A stretch of DNA of 64,000 nt from Sorghum bicolor (Eukaryota > Streptophyta > Magnoliopsida > Poales > Poaceae). Below are positions 10,525 to 22,566 of this stretch, one piece after another (the stretch's first letter is position 1; each line of letters begins with the position of its first letter). Both the position numbers and the translations under genes were made by a program. The stretch is from the NCBI RefSeq assembly GCF_000003195.3, contig NC_012879.2:26872949-26936948 (forward strand). The letters are read 5' to 3'. The notes beneath the pieces are model-generated. The model searched no databases, was not told the DNA's origin, and was given only the letters and a program-made list of their open reading frames with translations.

Positions 10525-10941
10525 TTGTTCTTCAATATTATGAATATGAGTTTGTTCTACTTCAATATATTGCTTATGACTTTGCTCTACTTGCTTATAT
10601 TCAAGATTATATTGTTCTTAGTTTATCATAGTTACGTACTTGGCTTAGTTAGATTGGATCTATATACATGCTTAGGATCGTATAGCGTTTATCCATCGGA
10701 TCCATGGGTAAATGATAGATATTGTGTAGGGGTGGTGCTTATACCGTATTTATCTGCGATTGTACCCAATATGCCAGATCGTGGGGTAGTTCGTGATAGT
10801 GACATCTTCATTGATTCTTATATGGTCCCCCTCTCGTGTATTGGGCTGGCAGAGCAATATTATTACAGGGGAGTGATTGCTATGTTTCTCATTTACCTTG
10901 CTAATATCACTATGCATGGGCGTAGTCTTGTCTCGCAATGA
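10525..10941 (+). other. 138-codon open frame inside F 5' LTR
   Basis: Begins about 230 bases past the LTR TATA box, so it would sit at the start of the element RNA. The first part is strongly hydrophobic and could pass as a membrane segment. It is the same length as the frames in LTR A and in the F 3' LTR. No family is recognised, and coding status is uncertain. Confidence 0.25.
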
Positions 10942-11528
10942 TTGCTAAGTATTCTTGCACTAACTATGATAATGCTAGACTATATAGTTGAGAATAACTT
11001 AGGAAATATTCTTGTAGTTTGTTCTAATACCATGCTAATGACTTTCTAGAGTATCTAATTGAGGTGCTTATCATATTTATTATGTGGCTAGATCAGACTA
11101 ATTATCTTTGTCACTATTCATTATTTCATATATCCTTTATGTGACACTTATCCCTGTATGAAAGAGTTAGATAAATGTTCTCAATTATACATGCAATGAT
11201 AGATACTCAATCTCATATTCTATTCTGTAATCAGTATTGATGATTGTTAATCCCTTCCTAGTGGTAAAAATATAAATAACGATACCTGGAATACTTCCCG
11301 GTTAAAATGCTACATCGGTATTAATCTGTGCGCTTGCAGATCCCATTCATTATTTATTTAGAAGAGCAATTGCATATTTCAATACCGCGTCTCTCATGTC
11401 ATGCTGGGGATGACAACATGGCTTAAGTGGTATGAGGGATAGGTTTGGCATTTTTGGCACCGTTACTAGATTTAGAGAACTTAGTCTACTTTTGGTAAAG
11501 ATGTTAAGAATACCCAACAAGCATTTTT

Positions 11529-11546
11529 TGGCGCCGTTGCCGGGGA
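11529..11546 (+). promoter_or_regulatory. Primer binding site (tRNA-Asp) of element F
   Basis: TGGCGCCGTTGCCGGGGA, a perfect complement of the plant tRNA-Asp 3' end, 9 bases after the LTR. Confidence 0.9.
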
Positions 11547-11650
11547 AGGTTGATTACTAATCAGGAATGGAATAAAAGATTTTGATTTATCATTCGCATC
11601 ACTAATATGATTGAGCTTATATATTCTCTCATACAGTTTTACCCCGATAT

Positions 11651-14318
11651 TTGTCTATTTTATCTTATGCAGGGGAATGTATCAATAGAAGACATCTTCC
11701 AGGAAATTTTGTTGACAATCCCGAAGCATTATTCAGAAGAACTAGAGCCAAGCTCAAGAATAGATCATCAACACTTCAGCAAGAAGCTTCATCCAATCAA
11801 GAAGATCACCGGAACTTGTCTTCAGAGTTCAAAGCCATGGCGAACAAATCAATCCGCGAGTTCTCGGCTCCCACTACGGACAACATCTACACTGGACCTG
11901 CTGCAGAGATCCACGGCAACTTTGAGCTCAAGCCTGGACTTATCAACATGGTGCAATCCAACCAGTTCTGCGGGAAGCCACATAAAGATGCTAGTGCTCA
12001 TCTACAACACTTCTTGGAGATTTGCAACACATTTACCATATCAGGAGTCTCCAGAGATGCTATACTACTTCGCCTCTTCCCATTCTCACTGTTAGGGAGA
12101 GCGAAGCAGTGGTTTTACGCTACAAAGGAGAAGAATACTACGTGGGCACTCTGCTCAACAAACTTCCTGGCTAAGTTCTTTCCCATGGGCAAGACCAATG
12201 CTCTCCGTGGGAAGATTACAAGTTTTCAGCAACAAAATGATAAATCTGTTCTAGAAGCATGGGAGCGCTTTCAAGACTACATCCTAGAATGTTCCCATCA
12301 TGGAATGGAGAGTTGGCTATTGATGCAGACATTTTATCATGGGCTCGGCAACAGTGCCCGAGAGACCATGGATGCTGCAGCTGGAGGAGCATTCTTATCA
12401 CTTACTATATCACAAGCCCCAGCTCTTGTGGAGAAGATGGCATCCAATCAAAGCTGGAATGAAGAGAGGACCCAGACACGCAAGAGAGGTGGAGGTATGC
12501 ATCAGCTCAAGGAGGTAGACATGCTGTCTACAAAGCTAGACCTGCTCATGAAGAAGCTCGACGATAGAGCCAGAGATAAGAAAGAAGTTATGTACATCTA
12601 CGACTCTCACATGACTTGTGAGGAGTGTGGAGACACTGGACACTCAGGCAATCACTGCCCTGAGATGCTTGAGGATGTGAACTACATCAACAACAACAAC
12701 AACAACTACAACCGTCCTCAACAAAATCAAGGTTGGAATCAACAGAGGCCTAACTACTCAAGTAATTATCAAGGTAACAATTCTTACAACAATAATAATA
12801 ATTTTCCACCTTTGAGAGAGTTAGTGTCTAATCAAGGAAAGCTAATGGATAACCTATCTATGAAATTGGCATCTAATGATAAAATGCTAGAAAATATAAA
12901 TAATAGAATGGATAATTTCTCTACTGCCATCAAGAATCAAATTAGCTTTAATAAAATGATTGAATCTCAGTTAAATCAAATAGCTGCTGCTGTTCCTGCT
13001 ACTAACCCCAGTATACCACCACAACCGGAAGGATTAGAATCTGCAAATCTTGTAGACATGTTTGATGCAGGTAATAACTGGAGTAACCCCATCACTGAAT
13101 TCACTATTGACCTTCTGCCGGTCAAGAGAGGTGATCCAAGACGCCCCGTCATCCCGAGCTCCATCGGCATGGTGGACATCCCAGAAGCACTCTGCGACTT
13201 TGGCTCCAGCGTCAACATTATACCCAGGGTACTCTATGAAAAATTCTTTACATATCCTTTATTAGAAACAACCATGTGTTTGCAGTTTGCAGATCAGACA
13301 ATAAGTTTTCCAAAAGGAGTATTGAAGAACCTTTGTGTCCGAGTTGGTACCTTGTACGCCCTAGTAGACTTCGTGGTGATAGAGACCAGTAATGATGAGA
13401 GAGCACCCATCATCTTAGGGAGGCCATTCTTAAACACCTCGGGAGCTGTCATCTACGCCAGTGCTGCCAAGATCAGTTTCTACATCAAAGGGAGGAAGGA
13501 GACATTTTTCTTCAAGAACAAGACTACACAAATCCCAGATCAATCCAGACGTGAATCAAGGAAGAGGACCAACAGGAGGAATTGGAACAAGCAAGTGTGG
13601 ACCGAGTCAGCTAAGATGGTCACTGTAGTTCATGGAGGTCAAGATCAACAACTTAAGTCACCGTTTTTGACCAAGAAGGACGACCCAGGAATGCCAAGCA
13701 TCTACTGCTCTATAAATGGATACAACTTCTACAAGACGACTTGCGACACTGGATCGGGCGTCAACATAATGGCCGCAGTCACCTATTGGCTCTTGTTCGG
13801 AACCATGCCCCTAAAACCAATATACATTCAGCTCCAGATGGCAGATCAGACATTTCGAGAAGTTAAATGAACAGCAACTGATGTCCCTGTCAAAATAGAT
13901 GATCATTTTGTCTACACAGACTTCCAGGTTATAGACATGGGAGAAGACGAATTCGATCCACCCATCATCCTTGGAAGACCGTTCCTCAGCACCGTTAAAG
14001 CAATCATCTACATTGGAACCGGAGAAGTCCATATGCACTTCCCCTCAGAGAAGGTACGCCGTTATTTTACTGACCCTAACTGTATCGTTGAAGAATCTAA
14101 AGAGACGCAACCACAACCAGAGGAGGCAAATCATCAAGGACGGATGGGCAGACTACGAAGGAGAAGTTGTGAGGTCTGAAGACGTAGAGTTTAAACAGAA
14201 TTATCCAGAGGAGACCGTAGCACCGAGTCAGGTATGGAAAGAGAAGATAACTATACATGAAGAAGAGGCGCCGCCGGAAGTACCGACTACGCCACCCAAC
14301 GAATCCCAGGACAATTAA
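11651..14318 (+). pseudogene. gag plus two tandem protease-like domains of element F
   Basis: One long frame from 11651 (no ATG there; the ATG used by A is ATC in F). The capsid domain carries LLRLFPFSLLGRAKQWF. The CCHC knuckle lies at 12617-12658 and an Asn-rich linker with (AAC)n follows. Then come two retropepsin-like domains: the first has CDFGSSVNIIP at about 13192 and IILGRPFL near 13409, the second CDTGSGVNIMA at 13742 and IILGRPFL at 13964-13987. A TGA (probably from CGA) at 13868-13870 interrupts the second domain. The frame ends at 14177-14179, and the coding-like text continues in another frame to 14318, suggesting a small indel near 14140. No RT or integrase follows. Only the second domain has a canonical Asp-Thr-Gly. 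Confidence 0.88.
12617..12658 (+). other. CCHC zinc knuckle of F Gag
   Basis: Encodes CEECGDTGHSGNHC, a C-X2-C-X4-H-X4-C nucleocapsid knuckle that binds the element RNA in this protein class. Confidence 0.9.
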
Positions 14319-16464
14319 GAAAGAGGAGAGTCCTGTTCGGAGGACTTAAAAACACCGAACGCCTTGCCAAGAGGTAAACTTGGTAGTTATCCTTTCCCTT
14401 TTAGTTATTTCAAATAGTTTACTTAGTTAATCATATTCATGGTATCCTAAAAAGAAAATAAAAATATGAAAAATAGTAAGCCCCATGTGAGTATACGAGT
14501 GGCATAAAACCCATAAGTACATTCACTGTGGTGGCATAAAAATAAAATAAATATTTCTTTTCTGCTTTATAAAATGAAAATATAAAAACAGGGAGTAATA
14601 TTTACTAAGGAGTCTCAACATGATAAAGGCTAGATATTTATGCTAACACTTAATCAGTTCCACAAGATTTGTTGTCTATTTGAGCTCCACAGAATCTAAG
14701 AATCAAGAAGACTAGCAGACGGAGGACATTCTAATCGCTGTCAGAATGCTGCTGACTTTCAAATACACCTCTGCCACCTGCTAGCTACATCAAGAGAAAT
14801 TATGTCAAAATTCAGCTTGGGGGAGAGCACCCCCATTTATACCGATAAGTATTTCTATCTATCTTTATACTTATATAATATTAAAATATAGGTATACATA
14901 ACTATGAAAAATCAAATAAAGATTTTGTGCTTATATATATATCTTTTGCTTAGTGTGTTTAATAAATAAATAAAGTGGCTATGCTAATCTGTATCTAAAT
15001 AAAACTTAAGCATGGATATGATGAATAGTTGCTCTGCCTAATTTGCACATTTTAAGTTCTCTCTCAAGTTTAGACATAACTGTTATAATTTAAAGCTTGC
15101 TCTAGACCTAAACTTGTGGGATGAAAACTTGATCTGAAGTCTAAGTTGTTAACGGATATGATATGGGAAGGTTGAGCTGCTGTTAATCTATTCCTAGAGA
15201 TGCTAGAATTCTGGAGAATTTTATCTTTGAAAATCTTTAAAATGTTGCATGATGAGTTCCTGTATGATGAGAGTTTAAATTCCTACCACAACCATATATA
15301 CATGCTTGCTAGACGTTGAGGCACACATTTACTATTTACTGCTTATGAGCATTGTGTGTGGTCAAGCTGTGTAGACCCTTAGGAGCTTGTCATGTAGATA
15401 AAATCAAGATTCACTTGCACGTTCACTCACATATGCTGCTTCCACTCCGGAAGTACCATCCACATATATCCACTCATTTCCATCTCTAGAAGCACCTAAA
15501 ATTATTCTACTCCTAATCTGGGAGAGAATAGCCAAAAATATTTCTGTTTTTCCCTTGTGAAATAAATGCTCACGTTATCTTGTTACTACCACTTGCTATA
15601 TTATCTCAAGAGATGAGTGCTCTAAAAAAAGAGAGATACGAGGAAATAAAAAGGGGCAAGTGCTCGGAACCTCAAAAGAAAAGAAAAAGTGAGACGAGAG
15701 GTAAAAATGGACAAGTGTCCGACAGTAGAATTAGGGGTACAAGATACCCACCTGAGAGAAAAGAAAAAAGAAGAGCATCTCATTCTCCTCATAAAGTTTC
15801 AAAAAGCAAGAAAGGTATGTATCCCCTCAAAGAGCAAAAGTAGAATTAGACTTCCACCATTGTTATCACCATCATCACCATACACCATTCATTCGCCACA
15901 CATGCACATCTTGATTTGACTTATTGATTTGTCTCTTTGGATCCATGGTTTGACTATGCAATACATGTCTTGTAAGTATGTATACTTTATCTCCCACCTA
16001 TGAGCTCCAGATATTAAAGCCTTATTAGAGTAGGGTGAGAGAGAAGACAATGTCACTATGCTTTATACCACAAATACCACATATTTTGAGAGAAGGCATA
16101 TACCATCACTACCTTGGTAAGGATCCAAAAATACCATAAAAGAGAGATCTGAGAGAATCATACAAGGAATCTCTGAGTCTTATTTGAAAATCTGCAAAAA
16201 AACACTAGAGCTATAGCTGATCAAGAATAAGAGACATGGCACTTGACTAGACTGTTCTATCTTTTAACTACTCAAGACAGAAGTGACGGTTACAAGTCCC
16301 ATGGTGAAGGTAAAGTAAGTAAGTTTTAAGACTTGACAGTTTACTCTAACTCAGAGATGAGATCTTACTTAAAAAAAGCATGTGTACCGTCAATTTTTAA
16401 AGATATTGCAACAACTTATGATCCATAGCTGAGTCTATCCTTGCTCAGGGACGAGCAAGAGGTA
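14319..16464 (+). other. Long 3' noncoding region of element F
   Basis: No protein domain is seen. It contains a block at about 15648-15762 (GGACAAGTGTCCG, then AGTAGAATTAGGGGTAC) that recurs in D, H and G, and AT microsatellites near 14930. It ends in the conserved GGGACGAGCAAGAGG stretch just before the polypurine tract. Candidate roles are RNA packaging or folding signals. Confidence 0.7.
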
Positions 16465-16478
16465 AGCTTGGGGGAGTT
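16465..16478 (+). promoter_or_regulatory. Polypurine tract of element F
   Basis: AGCTTGGGGGAGTT immediately before the 3' LTR, the expected plus-strand priming site. The same sequence precedes the 3' LTRs of H and G. Confidence 0.85.
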
Positions 16479-18130
16479 TGTTGACGGTCCTTAAGTATCA
16501 AATTTAATTATCAAATAAATAAAGAAAAAGGATCCAAATGAAATCAACATCTAGACTTAGGGTTTTATCTGACAGAATTCCACGAGTTTTGGTGTTTGTA
16601 TATTTCTACAAGGGGTTATCAGGAAATACAGAATAAAGGCCCACACGTCGGGATTACATAGAGATATTAACATGCCGCGCAATTATCTTACATCTAGAAG
16701 ACTCCAGAAGCCACGAGACCGAAGCGGAGGCGAAACGGGGCCAGAGGCAGGGCGCCCGCCCTCCTGCCCTAGGCGCCCGCCCCCTCTGAGAGTCCAATCA
16801 GGACTCTGCTTAGTGGGAGATCTCCACCGAACTGAAGGATCAAGGATAACCGTTCAATCTAAGTCAGTTTGATCCAACGGCCCATATTCACTTGAAGCGA
16901 CTATAAAACCAGACCCCCTGGCCTCTGGAGGAGAGAGCCTCTCAACCCTAATTCATTGTTCTTCAAGGGAGAAGAAGCCTCTGATCAAGATTAGAGCCAC
17001 CACATCAATTAGACATCTAGATTAGCATAGCTACATAGGATTAGAACTAGAAGGAGTCAATCTTCGATTGGTTTCCGGATCTGTCAAGAGGATTCTTGGT
17101 AATTCTCTAATTGTGCTTCTAATTACTTTCTAATTATCTTTGTTCTTCAATATTATGAATATGACTTTGTTCTACTTCAATATATTGCTTATGACTTTGC
17201 TCTACTTGCTTATATTCAAGATTATATTGTTCTTAGTTTATCATAGTTACGTACTTGGCTTAGTTAGATTGGATCTATATACATGCTTAGGATCGTATAG
17301 CGTTTATCCATCGGATCCATGGGTAAATGATAGATATTGTGTAGGCGTGGTGCTTATACCGTATTTATCTGCGATTGTACCCAATATGCCAGATCGTGGG
17401 GTAGTTCGTGATAGTGACATCTTCATTGATTCTTATATAGTCCCCCTCTCGTGTATTGGGCTGGCAGAGCAATATTATTACACGAGAGTGATTGCTATGT
17501 TTCTCATTTACCTTGCTAATATCACTATGCATGAGCGTAGTCTTGTCTCGCAATGATTGCTAAGTATTCTTGCACTAACTATGATAATGCTAGACTATAT
17601 AGTTGAGAATAACTTAGGAAATATTCTTGTAGTTTGTTCTAATACCATGCTAATGACTTTCTAGAGTATCTAATTGAGGTGCTTATCATATTTATTATGT
17701 GGCTAGATCAGACTAATTATCTGTGTCACTATTCATTATTTCATATATCCTTTATGTGACACTTATCCCTGTATGAAAGAGTTAGATAAATGTTCTCAAT
17801 TATACATGCAATGATAGATACTCAATCTCATATTCTATTCTGTAATCAATATTGATGATTGTTAATCCCTTCCCAGTGGTAAAAATATAAATAACGATAC
17901 CTGGAATACTTTCCGGTTAAAATGCTAGGTATTAATCTGTGCGCTTGCAGATCCCATTCATTATTTATTTAGAAGAGCAATTGCATATTTCAATACCACG
18001 TCTCTCATGTCATGCTGGGGATGACAACTTGGCTTAAGTGGTATGAGGGATAGGTTTGGCATTTTTGGCACCGTTACTAGATTTAGAGAACTTAGTCTAC
18101 TTTTGGTAATGATGTTAAGAATACCCAACA
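16479..18130 (+). repeat. 3' LTR of element F
   Basis: TGTTGACGGTCC at the start and ACCCAACA at the end. A few bases are missing near 17925 relative to the 5' LTR. It carries the same 138-codon open frame at 17140-17556. Confidence 0.95.
17140..17556 (+). other. 138-codon open frame inside F 3' LTR
   Basis: Same frame and length as in the 5' LTR, with a handful of residue changes and no stop. See 10525-10941. Confidence 0.25.
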
Positions 18131-18139
18131 CCATCTAAG

Positions 18140-18568
18140 ATGAACAATGAAGGTAAAAATTTAGAGATTCAAACCTTGGTACATGTAGAATCATTGGATT
18201 TAAAATACATGAAAAATAAATCAAATCTGAATGTTCAACACATACTGAGTACTTGTGATATCACTGTTTCAACAATAAAACATAACCGAAACATTTGTGC
18301 TGATTTGACTGGAACTCATGTTGATACAAGTGTTGATTTTCTTTTTGATGAGAGTCTTTGTGCTTTGAATGATCCTTGCAACACTTCATATAACAACAAA
18401 CAACACCTCATCCAGTCGGTTACTTGTGTTGATTTGTTTACAAGGATATCTCCCCTTGAATGTTTGTGTTATACTATGCTTAACATGCCTATCAATATTG
18501 AACAAATGCTTGAGAAAATTTCTAACATAACATCTTTGAGTTCATTGAATACTACTCATAGCTTCTAG
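18140..18568 (+). pseudogene. Open frame of the old gypsy-type remnant (unrecognised)
   Basis: A 142-codon frame starting just after the F target duplication. It is related to the end of the frame at 9044-9757 and lacks known domains. Multiple stops follow up to 19140. Confidence 0.35.
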
Positions 18569-19399
18569 TTTAAATTTGTCTTGATTGGAGAACATGTAGA
18601 TACCTTCCAGGTTCATGCCATTTGTGTAACATATAACAAGCTTGCTGATTAAGACTCAAAAATGTTGAGAGATAAACAAAGTGAGAAATCTTTTAAGATG
18701 CAACAAATGCTTGGTATTTATGGTTTCGATCAATTCATATTGTCAGCATGTTCGTACCATCCACTTAAAGTTAGAAAACTTGTGTAAAGCAAAGCCTATA
18801 CACTGTAAAGTTGTTCATCCACACCTTGGAGCATTGAGTTTAAAAATTATACTTCTAAACCCTTGAATAAATTTTGTTGCCACAATAATTTTTGGAATAA
18901 CATTAGTTCTCAACATCCATTTGATGAAAAGTTTGATCTTCTAAAGATAAAACATGATAACATGAATCAAATGATTGGATTGGAAGAAATTTTTGTGCTT
19001 CATCCTCTAAACTGTTTGCAGGTTCACCAAAGTTGAGAGAATGTTTCTTACACGGAAAAGGAAATAATGCAAAAATAATTCATAATGAAACAAATGAACA
19101 AAAAAAAGGAATGATTATTGGAATTATCAAGTACATCTACCCTCTATTTTGTCTAAGCTGTTTTCAGGTAAACAAAAGTTGTGGACGACTTTTCTTGAAG
19201 GGAGGGAGGATGATGAGACCATACCAAGGCAATCAACATTCAAACATCCACTCAAGGTGAAAGCTAAACTTAATTCCAAATCATTTAGGGTTCCACATAC
19301 AAGGCTACTACTTGGTTTATATGATTATAGATTCAAACACCTTGCTATCATGGAACAATAAGATTATGATGTTATCACAACATTATAAACCGATGGCCT

Positions 19400-19931
19400 A
19401 GCACAACTCTTTGGTTCAGAAGAGTCAGAGTCGAGGACGACTCCTTTTCAAGAGGGGGAGGACGATGAGGACATGCCAACTTATCATATGATGGAACATG
19501 ATGAGCATTCACCATGCAAAATAAGTGAACATAAACATTATACACCTACACGATTTTCTGCCAAAAGGAAACAAGAGCAGGTGAATTTGTTCCAAACTAA
19601 ACATGAGTTTGAAATATTTAAGGATGTTATACTATCGAAGTGTAGTACCTTGATTGTACTCAGATACATAGAAGAAGAGAAGGATGAATTGGACCCTGAA
19701 GAACGGACGAGTGCAAGTCCCAGAAAGACACTAGCAAAACGGACCAGAAGAGTCAAGAACGGACCAGTGGAAGTCAAGAACGGACCAGTGCAAAGAAATC
19801 TTAATAACTTTTTACTCACAAAAGCTATGAAGACCTATGAGGACATTTTTGAAAGCTCATCAAGTCTGCTTTCCAATGCCTCAAGTCTCATCTCATTTGG
19901 ACGTTGCAATCAAGAGTTATACTTGGATTAG
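19400..19931 (+). pseudogene. C-terminal polyprotein-like piece of the old remnant
   Basis: Encodes an acidic motif (RTTPFQEGEDDEDMP) and, from the ATG at 19473, a charged 152-residue stretch with a direct repeat RVKNGPV / EVKNGPV near 19750-19790. The motif is typical of the 3' end of grass gypsy polyproteins, and the rest is not recognised. Confidence 0.4.
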
Positions 19932-19959
19932 TCAAGACTACTCAGAAGGTCAATAGTCT

Positions 19960-20590
19960 GTCATGATAGAATGCTGGTAAAATTGCCGTGCAAAACTTTA
20001 CCAATCTACAATCTTTCGTGGTGCATGACATACATTGCTGCAAAGCTCTTGGAGTCTAGTTTCACACCCAAGAAATGGTTTGTCATTTGGACTTCCCAAT
20101 AAGAAGTTATGGTCAGTTTATTGGAAACTGCTCTGGAGGCCAACAGTCATGCGAAGCCAGTTCAGGAATCCATTCCGAGGGGACCTTTCACTTTGCCTTC
20201 TCTTAGAAACTCTGTTTCATTTTCATACCTGTCTAGGAGGGTTATTCCTAGTATAAATATCCCATACCTCTAAGTTATTAGCAACCTTTGATCATTTTGA
20301 TAAACTACATGATATTGCAGCCGCGCTGCTGAGTGCCTTACTCAACCTTTGTTCTTCCTTGTTCTTCTTGGACTTGTGAAGTGAATCCTCTGGGTTCCCC
20401 TACTTCGTGCTCTACGGCTTCCGTTCGGCTGCGCCATATTGTGTGGATTAGTTCCAGATTGTGGTTCTACGGTCGTTCGAAGATCGAGTCGAAGTCTTCG
20501 TGGTTTCGGTGCCTCTCTCCCCGTCGCTTGGTCGCATCCAACCTTTGTCAGGTATAGAGCTAGTTACCCACTGTTCGCAGCAAGTTATCC
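19960..20590 (+). repeat. Probable 3' LTR remnant
   Basis: Follows the polyprotein-like end and carries a TATA-like GTATAAATATCC at about 20250 with a GC-richer leader, as in LTRs. No partner LTR is present and no exact ends could be set, because CACTA transposase text begins around 20650. Confidence 0.35.
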
Positions 20591-20650
20591 TTGTTCTTTT
20601 TGATCTACTATCATGAAGTTCGGGCCACCCTTATACCGATTCATATCGGT

Positions 20651-21079
20651 AGCCCATCAAGTATATGGAGTATTATGCCAATGAAAGACCTTACAGTCAC
20701 CAACTATAACTCACATGATTGTCATGTAATGCTGACTACTTTCCTCCCAATTGCAATAAGGGCTATAAATCCAGTGTTCTTGAAGATGGCAGTCACACGA
20801 TTGTGCTACTTTTTCAATAAGGTCACACAAAAGGCAATAGACAGTGATGAGTTGGAATCCCTTCAGTAATTCGTAGTGGAGATAGTGTCTTAGTTTGAGA
20901 TGTGTTTCCCCCCATCATTCTTTGATATCATTGTGCACCTTGTGGTGCACTTGGTTCCACAAATACAAGCATTGGGTCTCATGTACCTGCATGAAATGTG
21001 GACATATCAGCGTTTCATGGCAATACTAAATGGCTATGTATCAACTCATGCCCGTCCTGAGGGGTCCATGGTAGAGGGG
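20651..21079 (+). pseudogene. CACTA transposase, DUF4218 part (left of insertion H)
   Basis: Encodes the DUF4218 region found after the TNP2 core in plant CACTA transposases. It includes NSHDCHVMLTTFLPIAIRAI, a CFPPSFFDIIVHLVVHLV stretch and THARPEGSMVEG at the right edge. Two stops (20867-20869 and about 20892) show decay. The frame is cut at 21079 by element H and resumes at 55579 with YCTEEAIE, which is the expected continuation. The TNP2 catalytic core is not in the window; whatever lay left of about 20650 has been lost or replaced by the old gypsy remnant. Confidence 0.88.
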
Positions 21080-22413
21080 TGTTGACACTTGCTAACACCA
21101 CTTGAATACTAGGTTGTCATCCCTAGCGTGGCACTAGAGTGTACTATGGTATTTATACGCACACAGATAATCCGTAAGCGCACGGATACCGTTGACGCTT
21201 TTACCCGGTTAAAGGTTTTATCATATCCATAGGGAAACGGGAGAACCAACTACATTCTAACTTAACCAAGATAGATAGATAAGTGTAAATAGGAAAGATG
21301 ATAGAATTGAATAAGAACAATATTAAAGGTAAGATAACAATGGGTGGTAATATGGCAATAGAGAGTAGAGCAATCTAGTATATGGGCGATGGTAGCAGAA
21401 TAGAGAGGATAACTATGGTTTCTCTACTTCAAAGGGGTATGTCTATGTCTGGGACGAACCACGTGATAAGAGTACACCACAAAGGATGCTTATCCTTAGG
21501 CCGATAAACCCTACCCGTCCTGCTAACGAGAGGTGGACTACAGAGGACCAACGTAACTGTCACCTACGTGGCCTACCACACCATCCAGCTAGACAGGGGA
21601 TATCCACAAGTAATCTGGGTCTAAGCACCACGCTTACACCTATACTACAACTCTAACCTATAGGGTCCTATAGATTAGAAGTACTCAAAAGAGTTGTGAA
21701 CCAGAACATACATGATTAGTAATTGCATAATGAATTAGAAGTAGATTACCAGAGTCATCCCATGAGCAAGCTTGATTAGAGCTTGATCATGACGAAGTAC
21801 AACCGGAGGAAGAACCGACAGGCCAGCCTCTCCTCTAATCCTCCTTCGCTCTCCATCTCGCTACTATCTAGATCTACTTTAGTTTAGAGAAGAGAGGAGA
21901 GCTCTCATCTCTAAACCCTAGCTTTTGCTCTGTCTATAAATAATGAATAATGATCAAGGGGTGCCTCCTCCAGGGGCCAGGGGGTCTGCTTATATAGTCC
22001 CCTCAAGTGAACCTGGGCCGTCGGATCAAACCGACATTGATTGAACGGTTATTCTTGATCCTTTAGGTCGGTGGAGCATAATCCACGAGGTTGAACATGA
22101 TTGGCCACTGTAGCAGGGCGGGCGCCCAAGGGGGGAGGGCGGGCACCCTGTCCCCGAGCCCGCTCGGCCTCCCGTTCATTCCCGTGGCTTCTGGAGTCTT
22201 CTAGATGGTAGAAAATTGCGCGGCAATATCTCTATGTAAACCCGACGTGTGGGCCTTTCTTCTGTATTTCCTGATAACCCCCTGCAGAAATAGACAAACA
22301 CCAAAACTCGTGGAATTCTGTCAGATAAAACCCTAAGTCTGGGTGTTGGTTGCATTTGGATCCTTTTCTTTATTTATTTGATGATTATATTTGGTACTTA
22401 AGGACCGTCAACA
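21080..22413 (-). repeat. 3' LTR of element H (1334 bp)
   Basis: Minus strand starts TGTTGACGGTCCTTAAGTACC and ends AGTGTCAACA. It has paired GC blocks near 22117-22152 and a TATA-like GACTATATAAGC at about 21989-22000. The first 250 bases are close to the LTRs of A, F and G; the other end differs. Confidence 0.95.
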
Positions 22414-22427
22414 ACTCCCCCAAGCTT
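22414..22427 (-). promoter_or_regulatory. Polypurine tract of element H
   Basis: AAGCTTGGGGGAGTT-type tract on the minus strand directly next to the 3' LTR. Confidence 0.8.
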
Positions 22428-22566
22428 ACCTCTTGCTCGTCCCTGAGCAAGGATGGACTCAAGAGTTTCTGCAGTGGTTTTATGCCTTAAAGGTACACAT
22501 GCATTTAAACAAGATCTCATCTCTAGGTTAGGGTAAACTGTTAAGATTTAAACTTACTCATATTAC

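Larger units (their letters stand above)
9864..11519 (+). repeat. 5' LTR of element F
   Basis: Starts AGTTGACGGTCC (TG changed to AG) and ends ACCCAACA. It contains paired GC blocks near 10134-10166, a TATA-like CTATAAAACC at 10285-10294, and a 138-codon open frame at 10525-10941 in R/U5. Confidence 0.95.
9864..18130 (+). mobile_element. Complete Athila-type LTR retrotransposon F (8.3 kb, no RT/integrase)
   Basis: Bounded by target duplications CCATC at 9859-9863 and 18131-18135. It has two LTRs of about 1655 bp that differ at roughly 2% of positions by eye, a tRNA-Asp primer site, one gag-protease frame and a polypurine tract. The first base of the 5' LTR is A instead of T, while the 3' LTR starts TGTTGACGG. 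There is no reverse transcriptase, RNase H or integrase between 14320 and 16478, so movement must depend on another element. A and G are the same family, and D is a plausible helper. Confidence 0.95.
18136..20590 (+). mobile_element. Old gypsy-type remnant, right part
   Basis: Continuation of the host of F. It holds open pieces at 18140-18568 and 19149-19931 and then LTR-like DNA. Two stretches (about 19190-19210 and 19425-19470) encode the Thr-Thr-Pro-Phe-Gln-Glu-Gly type acidic motif often seen near the end of grass gypsy polyproteins, here in two diverged versions. No enzyme domains are seen. Confidence 0.45.
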
